Below are positions 8,232-19,773 of a DNA stretch of 64,000 nucleotides, in pieces; within the stretch, counting starts at the first letter, position 1, and each line of letters starts with the position of its first letter. The stretch lies in assembly GCF_900155475.1 (NCBI RefSeq), contig NZ_FXAM01000001.1:2281501-2345500 (forward strand), given 5' to 3'. Source of the DNA: Methylomagnum ishizawai (lineage in GTDB: Bacteria > Pseudomonadota > Gammaproteobacteria > Methylococcales > Methylococcaceae). The position numbers were made by a program, and so were the translations under genes. The notes beneath the pieces are model-generated. The model did no database searches and was not told the origin of the DNA. It worked only from the letters and a program-made list of their open reading frames with translations.

Positions 8232-10649
8232 TTAAAGGTTATCGTAACGGTTCAGGTCGAACCAACCCGCCGTGACCGGATGGCGGTTGTGGTGGCGCTG
8301 GTTGAAGAAGTCCGAGAATTCCCAGAACCTAGGGTCGGCGCGGCGGACGCCGAAGCGTTCCACCAAGGCCGCGACATCGTCCGCGCCCTTGATCGCAGTC
8401 ACCCGGCCCACGAATTCCGGCAGGTCGCGGCGGTCGAGGTCGAAGAAGAAATTGGGATAGCTGCCGACCAAATCCGGCACCACGGTCAGGGTATCCTCGC
8501 CCGGTAGCCGCCGGAGGTTTTCCATGAACAGCAGCGACACGTTCGTGAGCGCCTCGTTCTTGACCAGGCTGAATACCGGGCTGGCCTCGGTCTTGGCCGG
8601 GCCGTCGTGGACGCGGAGGTACGAGAGTTCCGGGAGGTATTGGATGCCGCCGCCTTGCAATTCGTCCAAGGGCTTGAGCGCCGCCGCCACGCTTTGTTCC
8701 AAGGCCGTGAGCGGGCGCGGGCCGCATTCCCGGCCCGGACAGCTATCGAATCCGGCGGGCGTGGGCCGGGCTTCCGCCACCTTGGCCCGGATCAGTTCGA
8801 ACAACTCGCGCTTAGGGTCGGCGGTTTGGAACGCCACCGCCGAATCCGGCCCGTAGCCGTAATAGGGGTTGTAGATCGCCGCGTGCAACTGGCCCAGGGC
8901 GCCCCGGTTCCATTGGTCGTGTATGGCTTTGCGTTCCCGCGCCGGCAACAGGCTCAGGAGATTGTTCTCGCCCTCCAGCCGCATCATGTCCATGAAGGTC
9001 CGGGTCGCGAGCTGGTGCTTGACGTTGCCGAACACGTTGAAGCCCGCCACCAACAGGTAATGGATGCGCTCCAATAGCGGATAGTCCAACAGCCAGCCGG
9101 TCAGGGGCGCGTCGCCGATGAAGCCCCGCTCCAGCGAGGCGCTGTCGAAATGGCGGAAGGCGGTCAGCAGCGCGTCACGGTTGCGTCCGCCGCCGTCCCA
9201 GATCGCCGCCAGCGAGTTGCGTGGATGGCCGTCCAAGCGGTTCAGGTATTCGTGCTTGGCCTTGAGGTAGGACTTTTGGATATCGGCATAGCCCGACCAG
9301 GCGTCGCCCAGTTCGATATCGTTGTTCTTTTCACTGGGGATGCGCAGCCGTTCGCCCTGCTCGGCCAGGAAGGCCGCGTCGTTGCTGATGGCGTCCTGTT
9401 CCGGGTCGAAGAACGCTACCCAGAAGCGGTCGCGGATCACGTTCAGCGCCACCTGTCCCCGGCACACCGGCCCTTTCATATAGCCCGCCACGAAGAAATA
9501 GGCGTCGTCCAGCATGAACTGGTAGCGCGAGCGCGGCGGGATGGCGGCGAAAGCCTTGAAGGGATTGGCGGCGATCTCGGGCGCGTAGCCGGGCATTTCC
9601 CTCACCTCGTAGCCGGGTTCGATGAACAATTGCTGGAAGCGCCGCAGCCGCGCCGCGCCCAGTTCGTAGACCAGGTGGCTTTTGTCCACCACGGTTTCCC
9701 GCAATGGCAACAGGCGGTAATAGACCCGCCCGGTGCCGGGATCGTCGTAGGGCTTGGGCGTGGCGATTTCTTTGACTTCCGCGCCGGGCGGGGTGGTGGA
9801 GCGCACCAGCCGGAAGAATTCGCGCTCGGTATAGCCTTTGAAGTGCAGATGCCCCGCGAACAAATGTTCGTAGAGGTAGCGCGAGACCAGTTGTTGCTTG
9901 GGCGTGTCCTGGTTGAGGAAGCTTTCCCATTGTTTCACCTCGGCCTGGGCGCGGGCGGACACCGGGGCGGGTGGTGGCACCATCGCGCCTTGCTTGAGCC
10001 ACAGGGTAATCGTGTCGAATTCCTGCGGGCGCAGGCCGGGGAGGCCATAGGGCATCCCCCAGTCCGGGTGTTCGCGGGCGAAGCCTTGGAATTCCTCGCG
10101 GGCCGGGCAATGCAACTCGCGGTCCAGGCCGAACTCGAACGTGTCCGGCAAGCGTCCGCCGGTCGGTAGGGGATGCTGTTTTTTGAGCAGCAGCATTTGG
10201 TAGAGCAGGGCGTTGTCGGTATTAGCCTGCTCGGACTCCATGCGCTCGTTCAGCACCGGGAAGAAGCCCTTGTCCCGCCAAGCCGCCGTGTCCTGGGCAT
10301 CGATGAACAGCCGGGTGGGGGGCGCGGCCTTCATGCGGGCGCCATCGTAGACCAGGGTCTTGGACGCGCCCCGGTCCAAACCTTCGGCGGATTCCAATTT
10401 CAATTGGCAAGGGGCGTCGTAGCAGCCATGGCAGACCACGCAGCGCGAATCGAGGATGGGTTTCACATCGCGCCCGAACGAAACCTTGCCCTCGGCAAGG
10501 CGATGTGTATATTGTTCGCCGGTTAGCCAGCGTGGTTTGGGGTGGGCGGGTCCGTACAGGACCGAAAAATCCTGTTTCGCCACGAAAGCCGCGCAGCCGG
10601 CCAATAAGGCCAGCCCCAAGCATAGGAAGAGCCATTTCGGTGGGTTCAT
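8232..10649 (-). CDS. cti: Fatty acid cis/trans isomerase (haem-containing, periplasmic)
   Basis: Converts cis-unsaturated fatty acyl chains of membrane phospholipids to trans, stiffening the membrane under solvent or heat stress. The 805-residue length agrees with Pseudomonas Cti. The N-terminus has a membrane signal that ends in LLAGC, a possible lipobox (Cys19). A cytochrome c-type haem motif CVVCH lies at about residues 71-75, inside a Cys-rich segment (CHGCYDAPC) typical of Cti. It is a single gene divergent from kup. Isomerases of this family are known from Pseudomonas, Vibrio and Methylococcus. Confidence 0.9.
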   Translation of the reverse strand: MNPPKWLFLCLGLALLAGCAAFVAKQDFSVLYGPAHPKPRWLTGEQYTHRLAEGKVSFGRDVKPILDSRCVVCHGCYDAPCQLKLESAEGLDRGASKTLVYDGARMKAAPPTRLFIDAQDTAAWRDKGFFPVLNERMESEQANTDNALLYQMLLLKKQHPLPTGGRLPDTFEFGLDRELHCPAREEFQGFAREHPDWGMPYGLPGLRPQEFDTITLWLKQGAMVPPPAPVSARAQAEVKQWESFLNQDTPKQQLVSRYLYEHLFAGHLHFKGYTEREFFRLVRSTTPPGAEVKEIATPKPYDDPGTGRVYYRLLPLRETVVDKSHLVYELGAARLRRFQQLFIEPGYEVREMPGYAPEIAANPFKAFAAIPPRSRYQFMLDDAYFFVAGYMKGPVCRGQVALNVIRDRFWVAFFDPEQDAISNDAAFLAEQGERLRIPSEKNNDIELGDAWSGYADIQKSYLKAKHEYLNRLDGHPRNSLAAIWDGGGRNRDALLTAFRHFDSASLERGFIGDAPLTGWLLDYPLLERIHYLLVAGFNVFGNVKHQLATRTFMDMMRLEGENNLLSLLPARERKAIHDQWNRGALGQLHAAIYNPYYGYGPDSAVAFQTADPKRELFELIRAKVAEARPTPAGFDSCPGRECGPRPLTALEQSVAAALKPLDELQGGGIQYLPELSYLRVHDGPAKTEASPVFSLVKNEALTNVSLLFMENLRRLPGEDTLTVVPDLVGSYPNFFFDLDRRDLPEFVGRVTAIKGADDVAALVERFGVRRADPRFWEFSDFFNQRHHNRHPVTAGWFDLNRYDNL

Positions 10650-10838
10650 GGATCGAGCCGTTTTTTTTTATGGGTCCGAGGGAGCGGATACCGGGCCGCC
10701 ATGGCCGGGTCCGAGGCTGTTTTAAAGATAATAATAAATTTCCGATGCGTACCTTTGGTCGATCCTTCCCGGTGTCCCGCCCGCCTGATCCGATCCCCTG
10801 GGACGGGGTGTTTCCATTCACCTTCCACACGGTCCACG

Positions 10839-12725
10839 ATGCCCTCCACCCTTTACGCTTCCATTCAACCCAAAGATCAGAAAAACCTGGTGATCGCCGC
10901 CCTGGGCGTGGTGTTCGGGGACATCGGTACCAGCCCACTTTACACGATGCGCGAATGTTTCGGAGGTGCCCACGCGGTGGAACCGACCCCGGACAATATC
11001 CTGGGGGTCTTGTCCCTGATCTTCTGGGCCATCCTGATCGTGATCTCGCTCAAGTACGTGGTCTTCATCATGCGGGCCGACAACAAGGGCGAGGGCGGCA
11101 TCATGGCCTTGATGTCCCTCATCACCCAGAAGGCGCGGATCGCCCCATCCTGGCGCGCCGCGCTGATGATGCTGGGGCTGGCGGGGGCTTCGCTGTTCTA
11201 TGGCGACGGCATCATCACCCCGGCGATCTCGGTGTTGAGCGCGGTCGAGGGCCTGGGGGTCTTGAAGCCGGAGCTACACGCCTACGTCATCCCCATCGCG
11301 CTGACGGTATTGATCGCCTTGTTCGGGGTGCAGCGCAGCGGGACGGCGGTGGTCGGGGCGTTGTTCGGGCCGATCATGGTGCTGTGGTTCCTGGCCTTGG
11401 CCGGGTTCGGCATCCATAGCCTGGCCGGCGCGCCCGGGGTGTTGGCGGCGCTCAATCCTTGGCACGCCGCGCATTTCTTCGCCGCGCATGGTTGGCATGG
11501 GATTTTGGTGCTGGGTTCGGTGGTGTTGGCGGTGACGGGGGGCGAGGCGCTCTATGCCGACATGGGCCATTTCGGAGCCGCGCCGATCCGCAAGGCCTGG
11601 TTCTACATGGTGTTGCCGGCCTTGCTGCTGAATTATTTCGGCCAGGGCGCCTTGCTCATCCAGGATGCCACGGCGGTGCAGAATCCCTTCTACCTGCTGG
11701 TGCCCAACGAATGGCTGGCCCTGATGATCGGCCTTGCCACCCTCGCCACCATCATCGCCTCGCAGGCGGTGATTTCCGGGGCGTTCTCGCTGACTTCGCA
11801 GGCCATGCACCTGAGCTTCCTGCCCCGTTTGAACGTGCAGTACACCTCCGAGGAGGAGATGGGGCAAATCTATATCCCCTGGATCAACTGGGCGCTGATG
11901 ATCGGCATCGTCGCCCTGGTGCTGGGTTTCCGCTCGTCCTCGAACCTGGCCGCCGCCTATGGCATCGCCGTGACCGGCACCATGGCCATCGATACCCTGC
12001 TGGCCTTCGTGGTGGTCTATAGCCTATGGAAATGGAATCCCTATCTCAGCGGCGTGGTGGCGTTCCTGTTCCTGCTGGTCGATCTGGCGTTCTTCGGGGC
12101 CAATTCGCTGAAGATACCGGAGGGCGGCTGGTTTCCGCTCGCCATCGGCCTGACCGTGTTCACGGTGCTGACGACCTGGAAGCGGGGCCGTGATTTGCTG
12201 ATGGAGCGCTTGAAGGAGGAAGCGATGCCGATCAATGTGTTCCTGGCCCGCGTCGCCGAGCAACCGCCGGTGCGGGTGCCGGGGACCGCCGTGTTCATGA
12301 CTGGGAGCCAGTTCGGCGTGCCCTTCGCCCTGCTCAACAATCTCAAGCACAATAAGGTCTTGCACCAGACCGTGGTGGTCATGACCGTGCTGACCGAGCC
12401 TTTGCCCTGGGTGGCGGCGGAACGGCGGCGGGAAGTGACCAAGCTGGCCGACGGCATGTTCAGGATCGTGTTGCGTTATGGCTTCATGGAAACCCCGAAC
12501 ATTCCCCGCGTACTGAAATCGAGCAGCCGCGAATTCGATATCGATCCCGCCGACACGACGTTTTTTCTCAGCCGCGAAACCCTGCTGCCATCGCCGAACC
12601 CCAGGATGGCGCTGTGGCGCATGAAGCTGTTCATCGGGCTGGCCCGCAACACCAGCAGCGCCGCCAGCTATTTCAGGATTCCCTCCGACCGGGTGATCGA
12701 ACTCGGCACCCAGGTGGTGTTGTGA
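10839..12725 (+). CDS. kup: Low-affinity potassium transporter Kup
   Basis: Inner-membrane K+/H+ symporter of the KUP/HAK family. The start at 10839 gives 628 residues (E. coli Kup 622). The signature [17 protein letters not shown] (about residues 23-39) opens the first membrane segment. About twelve hydrophobic helices extend to residue 440, followed by a soluble C-terminal domain. The frame is open 46 codons further upstream, but those residues are not transporter-like. It stands alone, divergent from cti and upstream of typA. With trkA in the same window, the organism has at least two K+ uptake routes. Confidence 0.94.
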   Translation: MPSTLYASIQPKDQKNLVIAALGVVFGDIGTSPLYTMRECFGGAHAVEPTPDNILGVLSLIFWAILIVISLKYVVFIMRADNKGEGGIMALMSLITQKARIAPSWRAALMMLGLAGASLFYGDGIITPAISVLSAVEGLGVLKPELHAYVIPIALTVLIALFGVQRSGTAVVGALFGPIMVLWFLALAGFGIHSLAGAPGVLAALNPWHAAHFFAAHGWHGILVLGSVVLAVTGGEALYADMGHFGAAPIRKAWFYMVLPALLLNYFGQGALLIQDATAVQNPFYLLVPNEWLALMIGLATLATIIASQAVISGAFSLTSQAMHLSFLPRLNVQYTSEEEMGQIYIPWINWALMIGIVALVLGFRSSSNLAAAYGIAVTGTMAIDTLLAFVVVYSLWKWNPYLSGVVAFLFLLVDLAFFGANSLKIPEGGWFPLAIGLTVFTVLTTWKRGRDLLMERLKEEAMPINVFLARVAEQPPVRVPGTAVFMTGSQFGVPFALLNNLKHNKVLHQTVVVMTVLTEPLPWVAAERRREVTKLADGMFRIVLRYGFMETPNIPRVLKSSSREFDIDPADTTFFLSRETLLPSPNPRMALWRMKLFIGLARNTSSAASYFRIPSDRVIELGTQVVL

Positions 12726-12890
12726 ATCCCGCTCCACGGGGCGCATAGGCCATCGGGTGGACGCTGTGTTTCGCCTTGGGCGGAGCTTGGCATGGAATGC
12801 GCTAAGCCGCGCCTGACGGATCGCAGCCCGACTCTGTTAGAATCCCTGGCTTTTCCCATCCCCGCCCGAATCCGGGTTATTTTTCCCATC

Positions 12891-14714
12891 ATGATCGAAA
12901 AATTACGCAACATCGCCATCATCGCCCATGTCGACCATGGCAAAACCACCCTGGTGGACAAGCTCCTACAGCAATCCGGCACCTTCGCCGCCCACGAGAA
13001 GGTGGAGGAACGGGTCATGGATTCCAACGCCCTGGAGAAGGAGCGCGGCATCACCATCCTGGCGAAGAACACCGCCATCGATTGGAACGGCTACCACATC
13101 AACATCGTGGACACTCCCGGCCACGCCGATTTCGGCGGCGAGGTGGAACGGGTGCTGTCGATGGTGGATTCGGTGTTGCTGCTGGTGGACGCGGTGGACG
13201 GCCCCATGCCGCAAACCCGCTTCGTGACCCAGAAGGCGTTCGCCCTGGGCCTGCACCCCATCGTGGTCATCAACAAGATCGACCGGCCCGGCGCCCGCGC
13301 CCATTGGGTGCTGGACCAGACCTTCGACCTGTTCGATAAGCTCGGCGCGACCGAGGCGCAACTGGATTTCCCGGTGGTCTACGCCTCCGCCCTCAACGGT
13401 TATGCCGGGGATAATCCCGACATCCGCGAGGGCAGCATGGACCCCTTGTTCCAAACCATCGTCGACAAGGTGCATCCGCCCCTGGTCAAGGAGGAGGGCG
13501 GCTTCCAGATGCAGATCAGCCAGTTGGACTACAACTCCTATGTCGGCGTGATCGGCATCGGGCGCATCCAGCGCGGCGCGGTCAAAACCAATACCCCGGT
13601 GGTGGTGGTGAGCCGCGACGGCAAGCAGCGCACCGCCCGCGTGTTGCAGGTGTTCGGTTTCAAAGGCTTGGAACGGGTCGAGGTGCCGGAGGCCAGCGCG
13701 GGCGATATTATCGCCTTCACCGGCATCGACGCCCTGGAAATCTCCGACACCATCTGCGCCCCCGACGCGGTGGAGATGTTGCCGCCCTTGACCGTGGACG
13801 AGCCCACCGTGACCATGACCTTCCAGGTCAACAATTCGCCGTTCGCGGGCAAGGAGGGCAAGTTCGTGACTTCCCGCCAGATCCGCGAGCGCTTGCAGCG
13901 CGAATTGCTGCATAACGTGGCGCTGCGGGTGGAGGATACCGCCGACCCCGACAAGTTCAAGGTCTCGGGCCGCGGCGAACTGCACCTCTCCATCCTGATC
14001 GAGAACATGCGCCGCGAAGGCTATGAACTGGGCGTGTCGCGCCCCGAGGTCATCGTCCGGGAAATCGATGGCGAGGCTTGCGAGCCTTACGAATCCGTCA
14101 CCATCGAGGTGGAAGAGGCCAACCAGGGCGCGGTGATGGAGAAACTGGGCGAGCGCAAGGGCGACCTCCTCAACATGGTGCCGGACGGCCAGGGCCGGGT
14201 GCGCCTCGAATACATGATGCCCTCGCGTGGCTTGATTGGCTTCCAGACCGAGTTCATGACCGCGACTTCCGGCACCGGGCTGCTCTACCATGTTTTCGAC
14301 CACTATGGCCCGATGAAGAAGGGCGATATCGGCCAGCGTATCAACGGTGTGTTGGTGTCGATGGTGGCGGGCAAGGCGCTGGGTTACGCGCTGTTCAACC
14401 TACAGGAGCGCGGGCGGCTGTTCATCGAGCATGGCACCGAGGTCTATGAAGGCATGATCCTCGGCATCCATTCCCGCTCCAACGATTTGGTGGTCAACCC
14501 GACCAAGGCCAAGCAATTGACCAATATCCGCGCCGCCGGCAGCGATGAAAACATCCTGCTGACGCCGCCGATCAAGTTCAGCCTGGAGCAGGCGCTGGAA
14601 TTCATCGACGACGACGAACTGGTCGAGGTGACGCCGAAGTCCATCCGCATCCGCAAGAAGCTGTTGTCCGAGAACGACCGCAAGCGGGCGGGCCGCGCCG
14701 CCGCCGCCGAATAG
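12891..14714 (+). CDS. typA: Ribosome-associated translational GTPase TypA/BipA
   Basis: EF-G-like GTPase that binds 70S ribosomes and helps ribosome assembly and stress adaptation. The start at 12891 gives 607 residues, the normal length. G1 is AHVDHGKTT (residues 11-19), the effector region contains [12 protein letters not shown]3 is [11 protein letters not shown] and G4 is NKIDRPGA. The BipA-specific C-terminal part is present ([18 protein letters not shown]). A strong terminator follows directly, so this is the end of its transcription unit. Confidence 0.96.
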   Translation: MIEKLRNIAIIAHVDHGKTTLVDKLLQQSGTFAAHEKVEERVMDSNALEKERGITILAKNTAIDWNGYHINIVDTPGHADFGGEVERVLSMVDSVLLLVDAVDGPMPQTRFVTQKAFALGLHPIVVINKIDRPGARAHWVLDQTFDLFDKLGATEAQLDFPVVYASALNGYAGDNPDIREGSMDPLFQTIVDKVHPPLVKEEGGFQMQISQLDYNSYVGVIGIGRIQRGAVKTNTPVVVVSRDGKQRTARVLQVFGFKGLERVEVPEASAGDIIAFTGIDALEISDTICAPDAVEMLPPLTVDEPTVTMTFQVNNSPFAGKEGKFVTSRQIRERLQRELLHNVALRVEDTADPDKFKVSGRGELHLSILIENMRREGYELGVSRPEVIVREIDGEACEPYESVTIEVEEANQGAVMEKLGERKGDLLNMVPDGQGRVRLEYMMPSRGLIGFQTEFMTATSGTGLLYHVFDHYGPMKKGDIGQRINGVLVSMVAGKALGYALFNLQERGRLFIEHGTEVYEGMILGIHSRSNDLVVNPTKAKQLTNIRAAGSDENILLTPPIKFSLEQALEFIDDDELVEVTPKSIRIRKKLLSENDRKRAGRAAAAE

Positions 14715-14724
14715 GCCGGACAAT

Positions 14725-14756
14725 AAAAAGCCCCGCCGGTCCGGCGGGGCTTTTTT
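14725..14756. terminator. Bidirectional terminator between typA and pssA
   Basis: Nine-pair stem AGCCCCGCC/GGCGGGGCT flanked by an A run on the left and a T run on the right. It can end both typA (plus) and the ilv-pssA operon (minus), which converge here. Confidence 0.9.
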
Positions 14757-14779
14757 ATGCCCGGTGGTTGGGAAAAGCC

Positions 14780-15550
14780 CTAGACCTTGCGCTCGCTCCG
14801 CATCTTGCGCAACCGGACCAGGGTCAGGGCCGGGCCCGACACCGCGTAGCCGCCGAAGATCACGAACAGCATCAAGGGCGGGTTGGTGAACACCAGGGCG
14901 AACACCAGCATGATGAGGATGGCCCACAGGAAGGGCACCCGGCCCCGCAGGTCGAAATCCTTGAAGCTGTAGTAACGGAAGTTGCTGACCATCAGGAGTC
15001 CGGTGGCCAGGGCCAGCCCGGCGGCGACATAGCTCACCGATTCGGCCTGGATCCCATGGCTCTCGCTGAACCATAGGAAGCCCGCCAGGATGGCGGCGGC
15101 GGAGGGGCTGGGCAGCCCTTGGAAGTAGCGCTTGTCGGCGGTGGCGACCTGGGTGTTGAAGCGGGCCAGGCGCAGGGCCGCGCCCGCCGCGTGGACGAAG
15201 GCCGCGACCCAGCCGAATTTGCCGAGGCCCGCCAGCGACCAGACGTACATCGCCAGGGCCGGGGCCGCGCCGAACGAGACCATGTCGGCCATGCTGTCGT
15301 ATTCGGCCCCGAAGGCGCTCTGGGTGTTGGTTAGGCGGGCGACGCGGCCATCCAACCCGTCCAGCACCATGGCGATGAAGATCGCGATGGCGGCGGTCTC
15401 GAAGCGATGGTCGAAGGCGGCGGTGATGGCGTAGAAACCGGCGAACAGGGCCGCCGTGGTGAACAGGTTGGGCAGCAGGTAGACGCCGCGCCGGGGTTTG
15501 CCAGGGGGGGTGTGGTTGCGTTCCATCGTCGGCTCGTGCAAGGGCGGCAT
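14780..15550 (-). CDS. pssA: CDP-diacylglycerol-serine O-phosphatidyltransferase
   Basis: Integral membrane enzyme that makes phosphatidylserine, the precursor of phosphatidylethanolamine. The CDP-alcohol phosphatidyltransferase signature is intact: DGLDGRVAR, then GAEYDSMAD (about residues 64-90), giving the D-G-x2-A-R-x8-G-x3-D-x3-D pattern. Several membrane helices follow. At 256 residues it is the Bacillus/Gram-negative membrane-type PssA, not the E. coli soluble type. The start could also be Met9. It follows ilvC on the minus strand, an arrangement found in many gammaproteobacteria. Confidence 0.92.
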   Translation of the reverse strand: MPPLHEPTMERNHTPPGKPRRGVYLLPNLFTTAALFAGFYAITAAFDHRFETAAIAIFIAMVLDGLDGRVARLTNTQSAFGAEYDSMADMVSFGAAPALAMYVWSLAGLGKFGWVAAFVHAAGAALRLARFNTQVATADKRYFQGLPSPSAAAILAGFLWFSESHGIQAESVSYVAAGLALATGLLMVSNFRYYSFKDFDLRGRVPFLWAILIMLVFALVFTNPPLMLFVIFGGYAVSGPALTLVRLRKMRSERKV

Positions 15551-15611
15551 AGAACGGGCGGAACCCCGCCCGCACGGAAGGGCGGACGCTAGGGTCCGCC
15601 CGGCGGGTCGA

Positions 15612-16628
<1,017 letters not shown>

Positions 16629-16698
16629 TTAGGTTCCTCTATTTTCTTGGCGCAATATCGATTCAAAAGTGGGACGGGGCTGGCCGTCCCGTACGTAC

Positions 16699-17181
16699 TC
16701 AATCCGGCTCGACCCGGTGCGGAAACGCCGGTATCAAGCGCGAATATTCCAATACATCGAGATCATCGTAGAAGCTCAGCTTGCCGGTGTCGTCGCACAG
16801 CCAGAATTCGACCGCGCCGCCCCTGAGATATAAATCCTTCTTATGGAGCAGGCGTTCGACGTTTTCGCCCGGTGCCAGTACTTCCACACAGACTTCCGGC
16901 ATGATGGGGCTGATTTCGCTGTGCATCATCTGTTCGTAGCGCTCGGGGGAGAACCAGACCACATCGGGCATCTTGACGTTCTCCGGGGTCATGACCGGCA
17001 GGCATTGCAAGGTCTTGCCGTAGCCCGCGATGACTTGCTTGAGTTGGTCGGAGATGATGTTGCGCATCAGCACATGGCGCACTTTCATCGGGTTCATGAC
17101 GATTTGCCCCCATTGATCGAGTTCGACTTTGAAAGGCAGGTCGGAGAGTAGGGCGTCGGTCCAGACATGGTCCCAATCCAT
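16699..17181 (-). CDS. Uma2-family (DUF820) putative endonuclease inside the ilv operon
   Basis: 160-residue protein of the Uma2/DUF820 family, a PD-(D/E)XK-fold group that is abundant in cyanobacteria and some methanotrophs. The family pattern PDVVWFSPERYEQ...PEVCVEVLAPGEN...KKDLYLRGGAVEFWLCD is clear. In this pattern the Asp, Glu and Lys residues match the usual nuclease core. The start at 17181 lies 5 bases after ilvH; an in-frame Met ten codons upstream would overlap ilvH. No function is established for the family, and its position between ilvH and ilvC looks like an insertion of a mobile-type gene into a metabolic operon. Confidence 0.8.
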   Translation of the reverse strand: MDWDHVWTDALLSDLPFKVELDQWGQIVMNPMKVRHVLMRNIISDQLKQVIAGYGKTLQCLPVMTPENVKMPDVVWFSPERYEQMMHSEISPIMPEVCVEVLAPGENVERLLHKKDLYLRGGAVEFWLCDDTGKLSFYDDLDVLEYSRLIPAFPHRVEPD

Positions 17182-17185
17182 CGTG

Positions 17186-17683
17186 TTAAACCGCCAAACC
17201 CCGTTCGCCACGCAGGATGCCGGTGGTGCCGGAACGCACCACTTCGATGATGTGTTCCGCGCCCACCGTTTGCAGGAAGGCGTCCAGCTTGGACTTTTCT
17301 CCGGTGATTTCGATGACGTAGGTGGTGGCGGTCACGTCGAGGATGTTGCCGCGGAAGATATCGGTCAGGCGTTTGATTTCATCGCGCATTCCGTCCACGG
17401 CGCGGGTTTTGACCATCATCAACTCGCGCTCGATGTGGGTGGAGCCGGAGCCGGAGATATCGATTAGCTTCACCACGTCGATCAGCTTGTTAAGCTGCTT
17501 GGTGATCTGCTCGATGATCTCGTCGCTGCCGGAAGTGACCAAGGTCATGCGCGACAGCGAGGCGTCTTCGGTCGGGGCGACGGTGAGGGATTCGATGTTA
17601 TAGCCACGGGCGGAAAACAAACCGGCCACGCGGGACAAAGCGCCTGATTCGTTCTCGATCAGGATGGAGATGATGTGACGCAT
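17186..17683 (-). CDS. ilvH: Acetolactate synthase small (regulatory) subunit
   Basis: 165-residue regulatory subunit that binds valine and activates IlvI. The N-terminal ACT domain begins MRHIISILIENESGALSRVA, with the typical Asn-Glu-x-Gly-Ala-Leu feedback site. A second ferredoxin-like domain covers the C-terminal half (VYVIEITGEKSKLDAFL). The start codon overlaps the ilvI stop, so the two subunits are translationally coupled. Confidence 0.96.
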   Translation of the reverse strand: MRHIISILIENESGALSRVAGLFSARGYNIESLTVAPTEDASLSRMTLVTSGSDEIIEQITKQLNKLIDVVKLIDISGSGSTHIERELMMVKTRAVDGMRDEIKRLTDIFRGNILDVTATTYVIEITGEKSKLDAFLQTVGAEHIIEVVRSGTTGILRGERGLAV

Positions 17684-19404
17684 CAGGCCAACTCCCGCTC
17701 GGTGGGAGTGCCGGGGGCGAGGCGCATGTCGTGATGGGCTTTGCCGGCCTCGATCATGGGGTAAACGTTCTCAGTGGGGTCGGTCAGGAAATCCATGAAC
17801 ACGGTACGATCTTTGAGTTTCAGGGCTTCTTCCAGGGCCGGGCGCACATCGGCGGGTTTGTCGATCCTCATGCCGACATGGCCGTAGGCTTCGGCCAGTT
17901 TGACGAAATCCGGGATGGTTTCGAGGTAGGAATGGGAATAGCGGCTTTCGTAGGTGAATTCCTGCCACTGCCGGACCATGCCCATATAGCCGTTGTTGAG
18001 GTTCACGATCTTGATGGGGGTGCGGTATTGCAGGGCGGTGGCCAGTTCCTGGATGCACATCTGGATGCTGGCTTCGCCGGTGATGCAGGCGACATCGGCA
18101 TCGGGATGGGCCAGTTTCACGCCGATGGCGGCGGGCATCCCGAACCCCATGGTGCCGAGTCCGCCCGAGTTGATCCAGCGCCGGGGCTGGTCGAACTTAT
18201 AGAACTGCGCCGCCCACATCTGGTGCTGGCCCACGTCGGAGGTGACGAAAGCCTCGCCACGGGTGGCTTCCCAAAGTTGTTCGATGACGTATTGCGGCTT
18301 GATGACCTGGGCGGCGCGGTCGTAGCGCATGGAATCCAGCGAGCGCCAGCCGGAGATTTTTTCCCACCACGCCGCAATATCGGGGCGCTGACCGCTCGCG
18401 GCCAGGATGTCGATCATATCGGTCAAAACCCCCGCGACTTCGCCGACGATGGGGATATCGACGCGGACGGTCTTGGAAATCGAGGCCGGGTCGATATCGA
18501 TATGGACGATCTTGGCGTGCGGGCAGAATTCGGCCAGTTTGCCGGTGACGCGGTCGTCGAAGCGGGCACCCACGGCCAGCAGCACATCGCATTCGTGCAT
18601 CGCCATGTTGGCTTCGTAAGTGCCGTGCATCCCCAACATGCCGACGAATTGCGGGTCGGTGGCGGGATAAGCCCCCAGGCCCATCAGGGTGTTGGTGATG
18701 GGGAAACCGAGCATCCGGGTCAATTCGGTCAATTGCGCCGAAGCTTCGCCCAGCACGACGCCGCCGCCCGAGTAGATCATGGGGCGCTTGGCGGTCAGCA
18801 GCAGATCGACCGCTTTCTTGATCTGCCAGCGGTGGCCTTTGATATGCGGGTTATAGGAGCGGATCGACACCGAATCCGGGTATTCGTAGGGCACTTTGAC
18901 CCTGGGGTCGGTGACATCCTTGGGGATATCGACGACCACCGGGCCGGGCCTGCCGGTGGTGGCGATGTAGAAGGCTTTCTTGAGGGTTTCCGCCAGCTTG
19001 CGCGGGTCTTTGACCAGGAAATTATGCTTCACGCAGGGGCGGGTGATACCGATGGTGTCGCATTCCTGGAAAGCGTCGCTGCCGATCACGGGCAGGGGCA
19101 CCTGTCCGGTGATGATGACCATGGGGATGGAATCCATGTAGGCGGTGGCGATGCCGGTGACGGCATTGGTGGCACCGGGGCCGGAAGTGACCAGGACCAC
19201 GCCGGGTTTGCCGGTGGCGCGGGCGTAGCCGTCGGCGGCGTGGGTCGCCCCTTGCTCGTGACGTACCAGGATGTGCTTGACAGCGTCCTGCTTGAACAGG
19301 GCGTCGTAGATATGCAGGACCGACCCGCCGGGATAGCCGAAAATATACTCGACCCCTTCGTCCTTCAGGCACCGGACGATGATTTCAGCGCCGCTAAGCT
19401 CCAC
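17683..19404 (-). CDS. ilvI: Acetolactate synthase large (catalytic) subunit
   Basis: ThDP- and FAD-dependent enzyme that starts branched-chain amino acid synthesis. 573 residues, the full length. The catalytic glutamate region is YPGGSVLHIYDAL with GATHAADGYARATGKPGV (about residues 24-70). The C-terminal ThDP motif follows the GDG pattern loosely as GEASIQMCIQELATALQYRTPIKIVNLNN. Normally this region starts GDG; here it is GEA, a conservative change seen in some IlvI proteins. It is the first gene of the ilvI-ilvH-Uma2-ilvC-pssA operon. Confidence 0.95.
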   Translation of the reverse strand: MELSGAEIIVRCLKDEGVEYIFGYPGGSVLHIYDALFKQDAVKHILVRHEQGATHAADGYARATGKPGVVLVTSGPGATNAVTGIATAYMDSIPMVIITGQVPLPVIGSDAFQECDTIGITRPCVKHNFLVKDPRKLAETLKKAFYIATTGRPGPVVVDIPKDVTDPRVKVPYEYPDSVSIRSYNPHIKGHRWQIKKAVDLLLTAKRPMIYSGGGVVLGEASAQLTELTRMLGFPITNTLMGLGAYPATDPQFVGMLGMHGTYEANMAMHECDVLLAVGARFDDRVTGKLAEFCPHAKIVHIDIDPASISKTVRVDIPIVGEVAGVLTDMIDILAASGQRPDIAAWWEKISGWRSLDSMRYDRAAQVIKPQYVIEQLWEATRGEAFVTSDVGQHQMWAAQFYKFDQPRRWINSGGLGTMGFGMPAAIGVKLAHPDADVACITGEASIQMCIQELATALQYRTPIKIVNLNNGYMGMVRQWQEFTYESRYSHSYLETIPDFVKLAEAYGHVGMRIDKPADVRPALEEALKLKDRTVFMDFLTDPTENVYPMIEAGKAHHDMRLAPGTPTERELA

Positions 19405-19474
19405 GGTTTACCCACCTCAGAAAAAGAATCAGGGCGTTGGACGCCCCGCGAAAAAACAAGATAAATGGTTGATA

Positions 19475-19503
19475 AATTTACTGGGAATCCCAAGATGAGT
19501 CAA
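19475..19503 (-). promoter_or_regulatory. Sigma70-type promoter of the ilv operon
   Basis: On the minus strand, -35 TTGACT (19503-19498) and -10 TAAATT (19480-19475) are separated by exactly 17 bases. The predicted leader is only about 60 bases, too short for a classical leader-peptide attenuator. Confidence 0.6.
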
Positions 19504-19773
19504 GCGCGAACCGAACCCTACACCGGGTTTTGTCTGTTCGGGCGGGAGCGGGGGAGGAGTGTCCAGCCCGGTGGCGGGACGTGATGCGCGGTGGGCTGAC
19601 TGCACAATGCTGCAACTGCCCGCCCGCCCGGTAGGCTAAAAAAACCAACGGCTTTGTCTGCCCATGATTGGACGCGCTGCCCTATGTAAAAGACAATGTG
19701 GCCGCCATTAGGACGATGCGGATACGCCTCAAGGAGGATTTTATCCAATTTCCTTGTTCCAGGAGTTCCGGCC
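19504..19773. other. Intergenic region between the ilv promoter and the GH19 gene
   Basis: No gene or RNA recognised. The sequence just before 19774 contains the CAGGAG ribosome site of the GH19 gene. Confidence 0.4.

Noticed and set aside
19405-19460. Hairpin GGGCG/CGCCC with a T-rich tail in the ilvI leader, possible attenuator
   Set aside because: The leader is only about 60 bases and has no peptide rich in Ile, Val or Leu codons; the stem is short.
17731-19464. A 577-residue open frame on the plus strand opposite ilvI
   Set aside because: Antisense shadow of ilvI; the composition is biased and no domain is recognisable.
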